The notes under the pieces: model-generated | The model's input: only the letters and a program-made list of their open reading frames with translations | Database searches by the model: none | What the model was told of the DNA's origin: nothing | Source: Bacteroidota bacterium | Lineage (GTDB): Bacteria; Bacteroidota; Bacteroidia; Bacteroidales; Bacteroidaceae | Direction of reading: 5' to 3' | Assembly (NCBI GenBank): GCA_023458215.1 | Contig: JAEXAJ010000216.1 | Location: 1-28,080 of the forward strand | Length of the DNA stretch: 28,080 bases | Shown: piece after piece, positions 8,072 through 15,962 of the stretch | How the letters are laid out: each line of letters starts with the position of its first letter | Numbering within the stretch: position 1 is the stretch's first letter | Program-made: the position numbers and the translations under genes

Positions 8072-8079
8072 TATCTTTG
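8072..8079 (+). promoter_or_regulatory. Promoter -7 element of rpsP
   Basis: TATCTTTG followed by C matches the Bacteroides -7 consensus and lies 60 bp before the rpsP ATG. No good -33 element is visible. The leader contains a short CTAT...ATAG hairpin at about 8086-8100. Confidence 0.5.
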
Positions 8080-8139
8080 CACCCGCTATTACGAGATAGT
8101 AGCACAATTCAAATCATTAACTAAAAACATTTAAATTAA

Positions 8140-8682
8140 ATGGCAACAAAAATCAGATTGCAAAGACATGGACGTAAGAGCTATGCTTTTTACTCTATCG
8201 TTATTGCTGATGTAAGAGCACCACGTGATGGTAAATTTATTGAGAAGATTGGTACTTACAACCCTAACACCAATCCTGCCACAGTAGATTTGAAGTTCGA
8301 CCGCGCACTTGACTGGGTCTTGAAAGGCGCACAACCTACCGACACTGTTCGTAACATCCTTTCTAACGAAGGTGTGTACATGAAGAAACATCTTCTTGGC
8401 GGTGTAGCTAAAGGCGCATTTGGCGAAGCAGAAGCTGAAACTAAATTCGAAGCTTGGAAGAACAACAAACAAACAGGTTTGGCTGCTTTGAAAGCTAAAG
8501 AAGAAGAAGCTAAGAAAGCTGAAGCTAAAGCACGTCTGGAAGCTGAAAAGAAAGTAAATGCAGAAAAAGCTAAAGCATTGGCTGAAAAGAAGGCTGCTGA
8601 AGAAGCTGCTAATGCACCTGCAGAAGAAGCAACTGAGGCTCCTGCTGAAGAAGCTCCCGCTACAGAAGCTGCTGCTGAATAA
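8140..8682 (+). CDS. rpsP: 30S ribosomal protein S16
   Basis: The first 90 or so residues are a normal S16 ([20 protein letters not shown], then GTYNP and [18 protein letters not shown]). S16 is an assembly protein of the small ribosomal subunit. The protein is 180 residues, about twice the usual bacterial length, because of a C-terminal tail rich in Ala, Glu and Lys with repeats such as [10 protein letters not shown] and APAEEA. The tail is predicted to be helical and then acidic and disordered. Long tails on S16 are, as I recall, common in Bacteroidetes. The gene is monocistronic, with its own promoter and a strong terminator. Confidence 0.95.
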   Translation: MATKIRLQRHGRKSYAFYSIVIADVRAPRDGKFIEKIGTYNPNTNPATVDLKFDRALDWVLKGAQPTDTVRNILSNEGVYMKKHLLGGVAKGAFGEAEAETKFEAWKNNKQTGLAALKAKEEEAKKAEAKARLEAEKKVNAEKAKALAEKKAAEEAANAPAEEATEAPAEEAPATEAAAE

Positions 8683-8724
8683 TAGTAAGCATAGCATTAT
8701 CAACAAAAATGGGATTAAAACTAT

Positions 8725-8763
8725 AAAATCCTCTCCGGTACTGCCGGAGGGGATTTTTTATTT
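8725..8763 (+). terminator. rpsP intrinsic terminator
   Basis: The arms AAAATCCTCTCCGG and CCGGAGGGGATTTT pair around a short loop, followed by a T-rich run (8754-8763). It lies 43 bp after the rpsP stop codon and immediately before the next promoter. Confidence 0.88.
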
Positions 8764-8765
8764 AT

Positions 8766-8773
8766 TATCTTTG
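8766..8773 (+). promoter_or_regulatory. Promoter -7 element of the TlpA-like gene
   Basis: TATCTTTG matches the -7 consensus and predicts a start near 8780, about 28 nt before the ATG at 8808. No -33 element is seen because the region upstream is the rpsP terminator. Confidence 0.5.
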
Positions 8774-8807
8774 TAACTATTATCATTCACTTAAAAAGAA
8801 TCAAGCA

Positions 8808-9905
8808 ATGAAAAAGTTAATTTATCTCCTCGCTGTTGCCGCTGTATTTACAGCATGTAATAGTGGAAACAAGGGCTACACCGTAACCGGAACGGTAGAA
8901 GGTTCGGCTAATGGCGACACTGTATTCCTGGAAACTGTAGAAGGACGCCAATTTGTAAAATTGGATACTGCGGTAATTGAAAACGGAACTTTCACCTTCA
9001 AAGGTATACAAGACTCTGCCGTCAATCGTTACATCACTTATAAACCAGTCGGAAAAGAAGGCATCGCAATTGATTTCTTCCTGGAAAATGGAAATATCAA
9101 TATCAAGATGTCTCAAGATGAAAAATCGGCTACCGGTACTACAAACAATGATATCTTCCAAGGAATCAGAGTACAGATAGATGGTGTGAACAAGCAGATG
9201 ATGACTATCTACGAATCCATGTCCGATACTACTTTGACCGACGAACAACGTCAAGCCAAAGGCCAGGAAATGGACGCACTGGATAAGAAACTCGTAGAAA
9301 TAGCAAAGGTAGAAATTGGCAAGAATATAACCAATCCGGTGGGTATTCTTCTGTTGAAACAGAATTATTACTATCTGGATATTGCAGACCTTGATCCGTT
9401 AATGCCGCAAATCCCCGCCGCTTATAATAATGATGAAGTTATTATCAAAATTAAAAACAACGTAGAGAATATGAAAGCCACTGCCGTAGGTCAAAAGTTC
9501 ACAGATTTCGAAATGCAGACTCCGGACGGAAAGCCTGTAAAACTGTCTGATTATGTAGGTAAAGGTAAGGTTGTTCTTGTTGACTTCTGGGCTAGCTGGT
9601 GCGGTCCTTGCCGTCGCGAAATGCCGAACCTGGTAGAAGCTTATGCCAAATATAAAAACAAGAACTTTGAAATAGTAGGTGTATCACTGGACCGTGACGG
9701 CGAAGCTTGGAAAGATGGCATCAAGAAACTGAACATCACTTGGCCGCAAATGTCCGACTTGCTATACTGGAACAATCAAGGTGCTAAAATGTATGCCGTA
9801 AGCAGCATTCCTCATACAGTATTGATTGACGGTGAAGGTACCATCATAGCACGTGGCTTGCACGGAGACGAGCTGGAAGCTAAATTGGCTGAAGTAGTAA
9901 AATAA
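8808..9905 (+). CDS. TlpA-like thiol:disulfide reductase lipoprotein (DUF4369 plus thioredoxin fold)
   Basis: This 365-residue periplasmic thioredoxin-like protein starts with a lipoprotein signal ending in FTAC (Cys17). A DUF4369-like beta-rich domain covers about residues 22-125, a charged helical linker about 130-170, and a TlpA/AhpC-TSA thioredoxin domain about 230-365. The redox motif is Trp264-Cys-Gly-Pro-Cys268 in FWASWCGPCRREMP. A cis-proline is visible in SSIPHTVLID. Such proteins reduce periplasmic disulfides, for example in cytochrome c maturation, and are abundant in Bacteroides. The substrate is unknown. It is a single-gene unit ending in a convergent hairpin at 9931-9987. Confidence 0.9.
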   Translation: MKKLIYLLAVAAVFTACNSGNKGYTVTGTVEGSANGDTVFLETVEGRQFVKLDTAVIENGTFTFKGIQDSAVNRYITYKPVGKEGIAIDFFLENGNINIKMSQDEKSATGTTNNDIFQGIRVQIDGVNKQMMTIYESMSDTTLTDEQRQAKGQEMDALDKKLVEIAKVEIGKNITNPVGILLLKQNYYYLDIADLDPLMPQIPAAYNNDEVIIKIKNNVENMKATAVGQKFTDFEMQTPDGKPVKLSDYVGKGKVVLVDFWASWCGPCRREMPNLVEAYAKYKNKNFEIVGVSLDRDGEAWKDGIKKLNITWPQMSDLLYWNNQGAKMYAVSSIPHTVLIDGEGTIIARGLHGDELEAKLAEVVK

Positions 9906-9930
9906 GCAAGAAGCCTGAGATAGTAAAATA

Positions 9931-9987
9931 AATGACGTACTTCGATAAGGTAAATGACATTGCTCATGCCTTACGAAGTGCGTCATT
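9931..9987. terminator. Convergent-gene hairpin, probable bidirectional terminator
   Basis: The left arm AATGACGTACTTCGATAAGG (9931-9950) pairs with 9969-9987 with one bulge and one mismatch around an 18-nt loop. It lies between the convergent TlpA-like and MetE-like genes. The flank is T-rich on the minus side (TTTATTTTAC). A second small hairpin, ATCGAC-TGA-GTCGAT, is at 10004-10018. Confidence 0.6.
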
Positions 9988-10031
9988 CGTATTTAATAAC
10001 TGCATCGACTGAGTCGATAAAAGGTTTCATT

Positions 10032-11003
10032 TCAGGAGAAGAGGCGTTCTGCCATCTCCTTACCTAACCGAATAGTTTCCCACTGCGCCTCTTCATCGTC
10101 ATCCGAAGGAGAAAGGACAACATTAGCGTCCGGCAAGCACAAAGTGAAACGTTTCAAAGGAATATAATTCAGTACGTTCTCCGTCTTAGCTTGCAGTTCG
10201 TCCAGTTCGTCTTCATGAGGATAGCGGGAAAGAACAAAACCGAAAATCGCCTCTTTTTCATGCAAGAACCACAACAGGCGTGTACGGTCGCAAGAGCCGC
10301 AATCATAATTCAGGAAATAAGCATCGGCTCCATGCAATTGCACCAACATGTCCGTCGGTGCATGGAAAGCTACAAACATACCGGCAGGACGCTCACGCAA
10401 CACACGGTTATTCAGGTTGATGGTTTCTTCCATAACTACGGAATGAACGCCGTCGAACTGTATATAACGGCAACCGGCCTCAGAAAGCTTATTGAGCAAA
10501 AACTTGTAAGCAGAAGCTATATCGTCCGCCAGGAGGCGCAAGTCCGGATAGATGGTTTCTAACTGGCTTCGTTCTACGCGTTGGAGGATTTGTGTCATTA
10601 CTTCGGCCGGCGAAGGAATATGTTGTTTCGACATTACGTCTGTACCGGCTACAGAAACTAAAAAAGAAAATTCTTCCAGAATGGGATGTTGAAGCAGACT
10701 TATACGATTGGTAATTTCTAAGGCAGAACCTTCGGTGAAAAGTGTATTATCTTTTGTGTGGATGCCTTCCCAGCTTTCCAAGAAATCACGGCTTCGGAAA
10801 CCTCCGTCGGAAACCACTTTCATGTCTGCCGATTTGAGCCGGCTTACAAGATTACGGACCTCTGCATCCTCAATTTCCTGTAATGTATGTCTGCTAATCT
10901 GTCCTTTCTGATATTGTTCACGAGCCTTTTTCAATACTGGTGGTACACAAAATGCACCTGCAATGTCTAATTTATACGGGGGAAATACATTTGCCATATT
11001 CAT
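10032..11003 (-). CDS. MetE-like (YxjG/YxjH-type) protein with degenerate zinc site
   Basis: The 323-residue protein resembles the catalytic C-terminal barrel of cobalamin-independent methionine synthase, especially short stand-alone homologs. KLDIAGAFCVPPVLKKARE, SDGGFRSRDF and the C-terminal order NYIPLKRFTLCLPDAN follow that fold. MetE binds catalytic zinc through His-x-Cys, a Glu and the Cys of a PDCG-like motif. Here His214 remains but HxC reads HAP, the Glu position appears to be Asn232, and PDCG reads PDAN (Ala293). It is therefore probably not a standard homocysteine methyltransferase. A -7 element (TATATTTG, minus, 11104-11111) lies about 95 bp upstream. There is no operon partner, and the function is unknown. 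Confidence 0.75.
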   Translation of the reverse strand: MNMANVFPPYKLDIAGAFCVPPVLKKAREQYQKGQISRHTLQEIEDAEVRNLVSRLKSADMKVVSDGGFRSRDFLESWEGIHTKDNTLFTEGSALEITNRISLLQHPILEEFSFLVSVAGTDVMSKQHIPSPAEVMTQILQRVERSQLETIYPDLRLLADDIASAYKFLLNKLSEAGCRYIQFDGVHSVVMEETINLNNRVLRERPAGMFVAFHAPTDMLVQLHGADAYFLNYDCGSCDRTRLLWFLHEKEAIFGFVLSRYPHEDELDELQAKTENVLNYIPLKRFTLCLPDANVVLSPSDDDEEAQWETIRLGKEMAERLFS

Positions 11004-11103
11004 TTTTTCATTAAGTTATAAAAAACAATGATGCTTCATTCTAATACCCTTACGTACTTAGTTAAGCATTAAGGATGAGAGCCTTAAGCAAATTGACGAG
11101 ATG

Positions 11104-11111
11104 CAAATATA
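11104..11111 (-). promoter_or_regulatory. Candidate -7 element of the MetE-like gene
   Basis: TATATTTG on the minus strand matches the consensus. The nearest -33-like sequence (CAAT on the + strand at 11133) is weak. The predicted leader is about 95 nt. Confidence 0.35.
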
Positions 11112-11202
11112 ATCAAAGAATTTGTAAATCTGCAATCTGCTACTATTATTTATCTTCCTTTTGCATTAAAAGCACAATCTCAATGAAGAATACGCACTAC
11201 AT

Positions 11203-11238
11203 GGAAATTCTTCATTCCTCACTCTTCATTCTTCATTT
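11203..11238. repeat. TTCTTCATT-type short reiterated repeat
   Basis: This tract of reiterated TTCTTCATT/CTCTTCATT units ends in TTCATTTAAA and lies directly upstream of the ThrE promoter. Nearly the same tract recurs at 17911-17947 between bioF and bioBA. Its function is not apparent. Confidence 0.6.
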
Positions 11239-11246
11239 AAATTTTC

Positions 11247-11254
11247 TACCTTTG
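11247..11254 (+). promoter_or_regulatory. Promoter -7 element of the ThrE-like operon
   Basis: TACCTTTG followed by C matches the -7 consensus and predicts a start about 18 nt before ATG 11279. Because transcription would begin here, the upstream in-frame extension from 11075 cannot be translated from this RNA. Confidence 0.55.
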
Positions 11255-11278
11255 CACCCGTTTTCAGTAGATATTAGC

Positions 11279-12046
11279 ATGAACTCATCGAAAGAATTAA
11301 AGGATATCGCACGATTCCTTCAAGAATACGCTAACCGACTCATGGGGTCGGGGGTGCATACATCGCGTGTGATACGAAATACCCGAAGGATAGGACATTC
11401 ACTGAATGTAGATGCCAAAATAAGTCTTTTCCAAAAGACGCTCGTCATTAGTGTATGCGACAATGATAGCCAGGAAGTGTATAATGAAGTTTCTATTATA
11501 CCCGCTTTCCCTATTAGTTTTGAACTGAACGCCGAGCTGAGTGCACTCAGTTGGGAAGCATACGACAATAACCTGCCGCTGGAAACCCTGTGGGACAAGT
11601 ATGAACAAATTATTTCCCATCCTAAGATGGACCCACTTTGTACTCTTTTCCTTGTTGGTTTTGCCAATGCTTCATTCTGTGCATTGTTTGGCGGCGATTG
11701 GACTGCACGGGGCATTGTGTTCTCTGCCACCCTGATCGGTTTTTATATCAAGCAGGTGATGCAGAAGAAGCACATCAATCATTATATCATTTTTGTGGTA
11801 TCTGCTTTTATAGCATCGTTAGTTGCTTCATCGGCCTTGACGCTCAATACTACGGCAGAAATAGCCATTGCAACCAGTGTACTTTTCCTGGTGCCGGGTG
11901 TTCCTTTGCTGAACGGGGTTATCGATATTGTTGAAGGGCACTCGCTGACCGGATGCAGCCGCCTTATCCATGCGTTATTGCTGGTGCTTTGTATCGCAGT
12001 AGGCCTGTCCGGTACACTGATGCTTATCAGAAACAGTCTACTCTAA
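11279..12046 (+). CDS. Threonine/serine exporter, N-terminal component (ThrE, DUF1212 type)
   Basis: The 255-residue protein has an N-terminal cytoplasmic domain (about residues 10-110, with FLQEYANRLMGSGVHTSRV and FELNAELSALSWEA) followed by about five membrane segments including the conserved FLVPGVPLLNGVIDI. This matches the ThrE N-terminal half (DUF1212, YjjP-like). ThrE exports threonine and serine, or related small molecules such as succinate in the YjjP/YjjB pair. The ORF is open from 11075, but I choose ATG 11279 because it follows the promoter by about 18 nt and begins where homology begins. The partner half is the next gene, 33 bp downstream. Confidence 0.87.
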   Translation: MNSSKELKDIARFLQEYANRLMGSGVHTSRVIRNTRRIGHSLNVDAKISLFQKTLVISVCDNDSQEVYNEVSIIPAFPISFELNAELSALSWEAYDNNLPLETLWDKYEQIISHPKMDPLCTLFLVGFANASFCALFGGDWTARGIVFSATLIGFYIKQVMQKKHINHYIIFVVSAFIASLVASSALTLNTTAEIAIATSVLFLVPGVPLLNGVIDIVEGHSLTGCSRLIHALLLVLCIAVGLSGTLMLIRNSLL

Positions 12047-12079
12047 CTATTAACTATCAATTTTCAACTATCAACTATT

Positions 12080-12574
12080 ATGATCTTAATAGATATTCTC
12101 TCTGACGGGATATTTGCCGCCATCGCCGCTATTGGTTTCGGAGCTATCTCCGATCCTCCTTTGCGTGCATTTCCTTCTATTGCATTGCTTGCCGCCATTG
12201 GACATGCGTTACGTTTCTGTCTGATGACTTATTTTGGAGTAGACATTGCCACGGCATCTCTATGCGCTTCATTTTCCATTGGCATGGGGAGTCTCTTACT
12301 GGGTAAACGAATTTATTGCCCGATGACGGTACTCTATATTCCTGCACTGCTACCTATGGTTCCGGGTATGTATGCTTACAAAATTGTATTCTCGCTGATT
12401 ATGTTCATGCAAAACCTGAAAGTGCCGGAACTGCAACAAAAATACATGATGGAAATGTGTACAAATTCTGTGATAACGTGTAGTGTCATCTTCATGTTGG
12501 CTGTAGGGGCAACCATACCGTTATTCCTTTTCAAAAAACGGGCATTCTCTATGACAAGACACGAGAAGAATTAA
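12080..12574 (+). CDS. Threonine/serine exporter, C-terminal component (YjjB/ThrE_2 type)
   Basis: The 164-residue protein has five hydrophobic segments and matches the short second half of split ThrE exporters. Conserved stretches are AIGFGAISDPPLRAF, ASFSIGMGSLLLGKR and CPMTVLYIPALLPMVPGMYAYK. It presumably assembles in the inner membrane with the preceding 255-residue component. The 33-bp gap upstream is an AT-rich tract of reiterated CTATCAA/CTATTAA units without a Shine-Dalgarno sequence, common before Bacteroides starts. Confidence 0.87.
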   Translation: MILIDILSDGIFAAIAAIGFGAISDPPLRAFPSIALLAAIGHALRFCLMTYFGVDIATASLCASFSIGMGSLLLGKRIYCPMTVLYIPALLPMVPGMYAYKIVFSLIMFMQNLKVPELQQKYMMEMCTNSVITCSVIFMLAVGATIPLFLFKKRAFSMTRHEKN

Positions 12575-12605
12575 AAACTAAGAACTAACTATTAAAGACT
12601 TAAAG

Positions 12606-13337
12606 ATGGAAATATTTTGGAGTACTATTGCACAATACAATGAGGGAACTTGGTGGGCACAGATCATTATTACCTTGATTGGCATTATACTGACTATCTT
12701 GCTTTACCGTAAACCTACAGTTTGGGTAAAACGTTCTATGAAAATTTACATGGTATTCTTGAACAGTTGGATATCCATTGTTTACTACATGATATATTGT
12801 GGCACAAGAAGTTACAATTATATTCTTGCGATATTTTGGGGTATTATGGCACTGATATGGTTATGGGATTTAATTGCCGACTATACCCCTTTCGAACGTA
12901 ATCCCAAATACAAAGTGCTGGTGGGTATACTTTATGCAATGCCTTTTCTATACCCGTTTTTTTCATGGGCACGAGGAATGGAATTTCCGATGATGACCAG
13001 CACTGTAATGCCTTGTTCGGTAGCCGTATTTACCATCGGATTGCTGCTGGCTTTCTCGCGCAAGGTTAATCTGCTTGTCATCCTGTTTCTATGCCATTGG
13101 GCACTCATCGCATTTTCTAAAGTTTATGTATATAAAATACCTGAAGACCTTTTGTTGGCTAGCGCCACCGTACCCGCCATTTATTTGTTCTTCAAGAATT
13201 ATTTTGACCAAAATCTACATAAGGAAACTAAGCCGAGTGCTCGCTTCATGAACTGGTTCCTTGTCGTAATCTGCATCATTATCGGCATTTTTCTGAGTAT
13301 TACACTATTCCATGGGTTAAACCCCTCACTCCCCTAA
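12606..13337 (+). CDS. DUF6064-like integral membrane protein
   Basis: The 243-residue protein has seven or eight hydrophobic segments and no signal peptide. The opening MEIFWSTIAQYNEGTWWAQI and SWISIVYYMIYC resemble the DUF6064 family, whose function is not known to me. It follows the split exporter by 31 bp and is probably cotranscribed, but the family is not obviously linked to transport. The last codons (NPSLP and stop) lie inside the left arm of the inverted repeat 13321-13403, so the repeat has replaced or set the natural C-terminus. Confidence 0.65.
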   Translation: MEIFWSTIAQYNEGTWWAQIIITLIGIILTILLYRKPTVWVKRSMKIYMVFLNSWISIVYYMIYCGTRSYNYILAIFWGIMALIWLWDLIADYTPFERNPKYKVLVGILYAMPFLYPFFSWARGMEFPMMTSTVMPCSVAVFTIGLLLAFSRKVNLLVILFLCHWALIAFSKVYVYKIPEDLLLASATVPAIYLFFKNYFDQNLHKETKPSARFMNWFLVVICIIIGIFLSITLFHGLNPSLP

Positions 13338-13403
13338 AGGGGAAGATTGATAGTCTGCTTTCAAACAGAAGTATCCCCCTTCCCCTTTAGGGGACCGAGG
13401 GGT
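13321..13403. repeat. CCCCTAAAGGGG inverted repeat between convergent genes
   Basis: The 32-bp arms (13321-13352 and 13372-13403) share 27 positions. Each arm contains its own palindrome, TCCCCTAAAGGGGA or its complement. The structure starts inside the DUF6064-like gene, supplies its stop codon, and ends two bases before the gpmA stop codon. It probably acts as a two-way terminator or mRNA 3' stabiliser for the two convergent genes. Confidence 0.8.
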
Positions 13404-13404
13404 G

Positions 13405-14151
13405 CTATTTCTTTTTTCCTTGATTAGCAACTGCTTCCATCAACTTCTTAATCTCTTCGGGATCACCTAGAAAATAATCATTCGTCAGATTTAATTCATC
13501 GTCAAATTCAAAGACATAAGGTACGGCAGTAGGCAGGTTCAAGTGCACAATCTCATCATCCGGGATGTGTTTCAAATGCTTGATAATGCCTCGCAAACTA
13601 TTGCCATGTGCCACCACTAGCAGTTCATCCGCCGTTTTCAGATTCGGGAAGATAACACATTTCCAATACGGCATGATGCGTTCAATAGTGTCTTTCAGCG
13701 ATTCCGTACGCGGCAATTCTGCATCGGGCACTTCCTGATAACGGTCTTCGAAGCGAGGATTACGCGGATCATCTTCGGTAAGGGGATGAGGTGCGATATC
13801 AAAACTCCGACGCCAAACTAATACTTGTTCGTCACCATATTTAGCTGCTGTTTCAGACTTGTTTAAACCCTGCAACTGACCGTAATGCTTTTCGTTCAAT
13901 CGCCAGGACTTCTCCACCGGAATCCAATCCTGATCCATCTGATCCAGTACAGAATTCAATGTCTTAACAGCACGTTTTAAGTAGGATGTATATGCTTTCT
14001 TAAAGTGAAAGCCTTTCTCTTTCAGTAATTTACCTGCCTTTATTGCTTCAGAAACACCTTTCTCTGTCAAGTCCACGTCTGTCCAACCCGTAAAACGGTT
14101 CTCTTTATTCCATGTGCTCTCTCCGTGGCGGAGCAATACAATTCTTTTCAT
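13405..14151 (-). CDS. gpmA: 2,3-bisphosphoglycerate-dependent phosphoglycerate mutase
   Basis: The 248-residue cofactor-dependent enzyme interconverts 3- and 2-phosphoglycerate in glycolysis. The phosphohistidine motif [10 protein letters not shown] holds His9. The second active-site histidine is in [10 protein letters not shown], and [11 protein letters not shown] and [11 protein letters not shown] are typical of GpmA. Length matches the family. The gene is transcribed alone. It faces the DUF6064-like gene across a hairpin repeat, and upstream is a 390-bp gene-free stretch. Confidence 0.95.
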   Translation of the reverse strand: MKRIVLLRHGESTWNKENRFTGWTDVDLTEKGVSEAIKAGKLLKEKGFHFKKAYTSYLKRAVKTLNSVLDQMDQDWIPVEKSWRLNEKHYGQLQGLNKSETAAKYGDEQVLVWRRSFDIAPHPLTEDDPRNPRFEDRYQEVPDAELPRTESLKDTIERIMPYWKCVIFPNLKTADELLVVAHGNSLRGIIKHLKHIPDDEIVHLNLPTAVPYVFEFDDELNLTNDYFLGDPEEIKKLMEAVANQGKKK

Positions 14152-14541
14152 ATCCTATTGAAATTACTTTTTTCGATAAGAACGTTTGGTGAACACTGTT
14201 TGTTCAACCGTGTGTTTCGTTTCATCCATCCGTAAGACTTTTCCCTTTTGGCTTATGATATGAATGAAATAGCGTCCTTACTATTTTGTTCTAATTTATT
14301 ATTAAATTATCGGACGGATGTAACTATTTGATTATGAGTGTGTAATATGAAGCCTGACTCAGTCGTATACTTAGCCTATCTAAGTATACGACTGAATATT
14401 AATAGCCTACTATTTGTAAGCAATATTCTTTTAGAATGCAATGAGCTGAATGGAGATATTAGTTCATTTTGCTAGTAGAAATCAGCGTTGTCTTGCCCAC
14501 CATTCAGGAATGAGAAAATTCACTCACTCATAGAGATTGTA
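14152..14541. other. Gene-free stretch between bioD and gpmA
   Basis: No ORF or tRNA is supported. The notable element is the perfect stem-loop at 14359-14395. The stretch must hold the gpmA promoter and probably the 3' end of the biotin operon, but I find no clean -7/-33 pair and no U-tract terminator. A small GCAATATTC-TTTT-AGAATGC imperfect hairpin lies at about 14421-14440. Confidence 0.6.
14359..14395. repeat. Perfect 16-bp stem-loop
   Basis: TCAGTCGTATACTTAG (14359-14374) is followed by CCTAT and then its exact reverse complement (14380-14395). No T-run flanks it on either side, so it is not a standard intrinsic terminator. It could be a protein-binding site, the end of the bio transcript, or the core of an uncharacterised RNA. 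Confidence 0.85.
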
Positions 14542-15186
14542 TTATTCAATTTCCGGTACAACCTCAAACCTTGTGTCCGGGAAATGCTTTGCCAAGTAAC
14601 TCTGAATGTATTGCATCGTATCAGCCTGAATCGTTTTGTCTTCTACGGTAGGGTAGAGATTATATAAAACGGTATCCAGTTTTATATTCCTGCTCTTGAT
14701 AGCTTCGAAGCTCAGCAGAGTATGATTGATACTGCCCAGTTTACCGGAGGTAATAAATATTAGCGGATATTGCTTCTCGGCGATATAATCAATCGTAAGA
14801 TATTCTTCAGTAAGAGGTACCATCAGCCCGCCTGCACCCTCTACAAGTACTACTTCATAACGACGGGCAAGCTCACGGGTAGCACGCTCAATCTTGTTGA
14901 AATCAATCGGACGATTATCTATACGTGATGCAAGATGGGGCGAGCAGGGATAAGAAAATATCTCAGGCATGGTGAGTCCTTCGTTATCTTCGGGCAGATA
15001 ATCGGTACCCATAATCCGACGATGTAAGTCGATATCTTCCGAATGTCCTGTGTTGCCCGTCTGAATAAACTTCTGGGTGATGACGCGTTTGCCACGGCTA
15101 GCCAGTTCATTGGCGTACCAAGCGGTGCAATAACTTTTTCCGGCATCCGTATCGATGCCGCTGATGAAATAAATTTCCGGTTCCAT
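14542..15186 (-). CDS. bioD: Dethiobiotin synthetase
   Basis: The 214-residue ATP-dependent enzyme closes the ureido ring of dethiobiotin from 7,8-diaminopelargonate and CO2. A P-loop variant, SGIDTDAGKSYC, lies at about residues 9-20. QKFIQTGN and VEGAGGLMVPL are the family's substrate and nucleotide motifs. It is the last gene of the bio operon, 17 bp after bioC. Confidence 0.95.
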   Translation of the reverse strand: MEPEIYFISGIDTDAGKSYCTAWYANELASRGKRVITQKFIQTGNTGHSEDIDLHRRIMGTDYLPEDNEGLTMPEIFSYPCSPHLASRIDNRPIDFNKIERATRELARRYEVVLVEGAGGLMVPLTEEYLTIDYIAEKQYPLIFITSGKLGSINHTLLSFEAIKSRNIKLDTVLYNLYPTVEDKTIQADTMQYIQSYLAKHFPDTRFEVVPEIE

Positions 15187-15203
15187 TATTTTGTATATTT
15201 CGT

Positions 15204-15962
15204 TTATATCGATTTCTTTTTGGCAATGATGTAGATAGGGTGGTAAGTCAGCGATACATTCCCTGCATGATCGCTGAATGAGCGGACGTATTCATCACAA
15301 AAAGACTGTAGACGTGTGCGGGTCCAAACCTTTTTTTCTGTTCCAGTAACACCCGTTTGCTTCAGGTGTTTTAATACATGCTGCGGAGTGTCGAAGGGTA
15401 GGGTAACAATCTCCTCTTCGGCATGCAGTATGTCGAAATAAGGAGATAATAAAGACTGCAACTCACTAAGTGGCAGATAATCGAGCCCATGCCCCGTCAG
15501 CCGACGAATCTGATACATGTTTTCTCCGCCGAAAGTGCTGAATGCCAGTACACCGTCTGCCGCTAATGAGCGATGGCAACGGACAAAGAATTGAGCGGGA
15601 TCATTGAACCATTGCAATGTGGAGCAGGAAGTTATCAAGTCCGTCTTTTCAGGAAAATCAAGACATTCGGCATCTTCGGGTACAAAGTGCACATGGGGCA
15701 CTTGGCACAATTCGTTGACACACTCTTGCATTTCTTTACAAAGATCGTTGAGCAGCAACGCTTTGGGTTGTAGTTTGTGCAGCAGAATGCGGGAGTAACT
15801 TCCAGTACCGCATCCGAACTCCACGATATGATTAAAATCTGTTCCTACCTTTTGGGTGAGCAGATACATCATCTTTTCCGCTACCTGCTGTTGCACACGG
15901 GCTTCACGGGAGTAAGTATCTCTTGCCTTGGCAAATCGTTCGGCAATCAGTTGTTTGTCCAT
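15204..15962 (-). CDS. bioC: Malonyl-ACP O-methyltransferase
   Basis: The 252-residue SAM-dependent methyltransferase methylates malonyl-ACP so that it can prime pimeloyl synthesis by the fatty-acid machinery. SAM motif I is VEFGCGTGSYSRIL (about residues 47-60), and DLITSCSTLQWFNDPAQF is the typical BioC motif IV region. The start overlaps the end of bioG by 16 bp, implying translational coupling and matched production of the methylating and demethylating steps. Confidence 0.93.
   Translation of the reverse strand: MDKQLIAERFAKARDTYSREARVQQQVAEKMMYLLTQKVGTDFNHIVEFGCGTGSYSRILLHKLQPKALLLNDLCKEMQECVNELCQVPHVHFVPEDAECLDFPEKTDLITSCSTLQWFNDPAQFFVRCHRSLAADGVLAFSTFGGENMYQIRRLTGHGLDYLPLSELQSLLSPYFDILHAEEEIVTLPFDTPQHVLKHLKQTGVTGTEKKVWTRTRLQSFCDEYVRSFSDHAGNVSLTYHPIYIIAKKKSI

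Noticed and set aside
11075..11278. 68-residue N-terminal extension of the ThrE-like protein
   Set aside because: It is upstream of the -7 element at 11247-11254 and includes the TTCTTCATT repeat, with no similarity to ThrE.
14152..14541. tRNA or other known RNA gene
   Set aside because: No T-loop (TTCGANTC-like) or cloverleaf pattern is visible on either strand.
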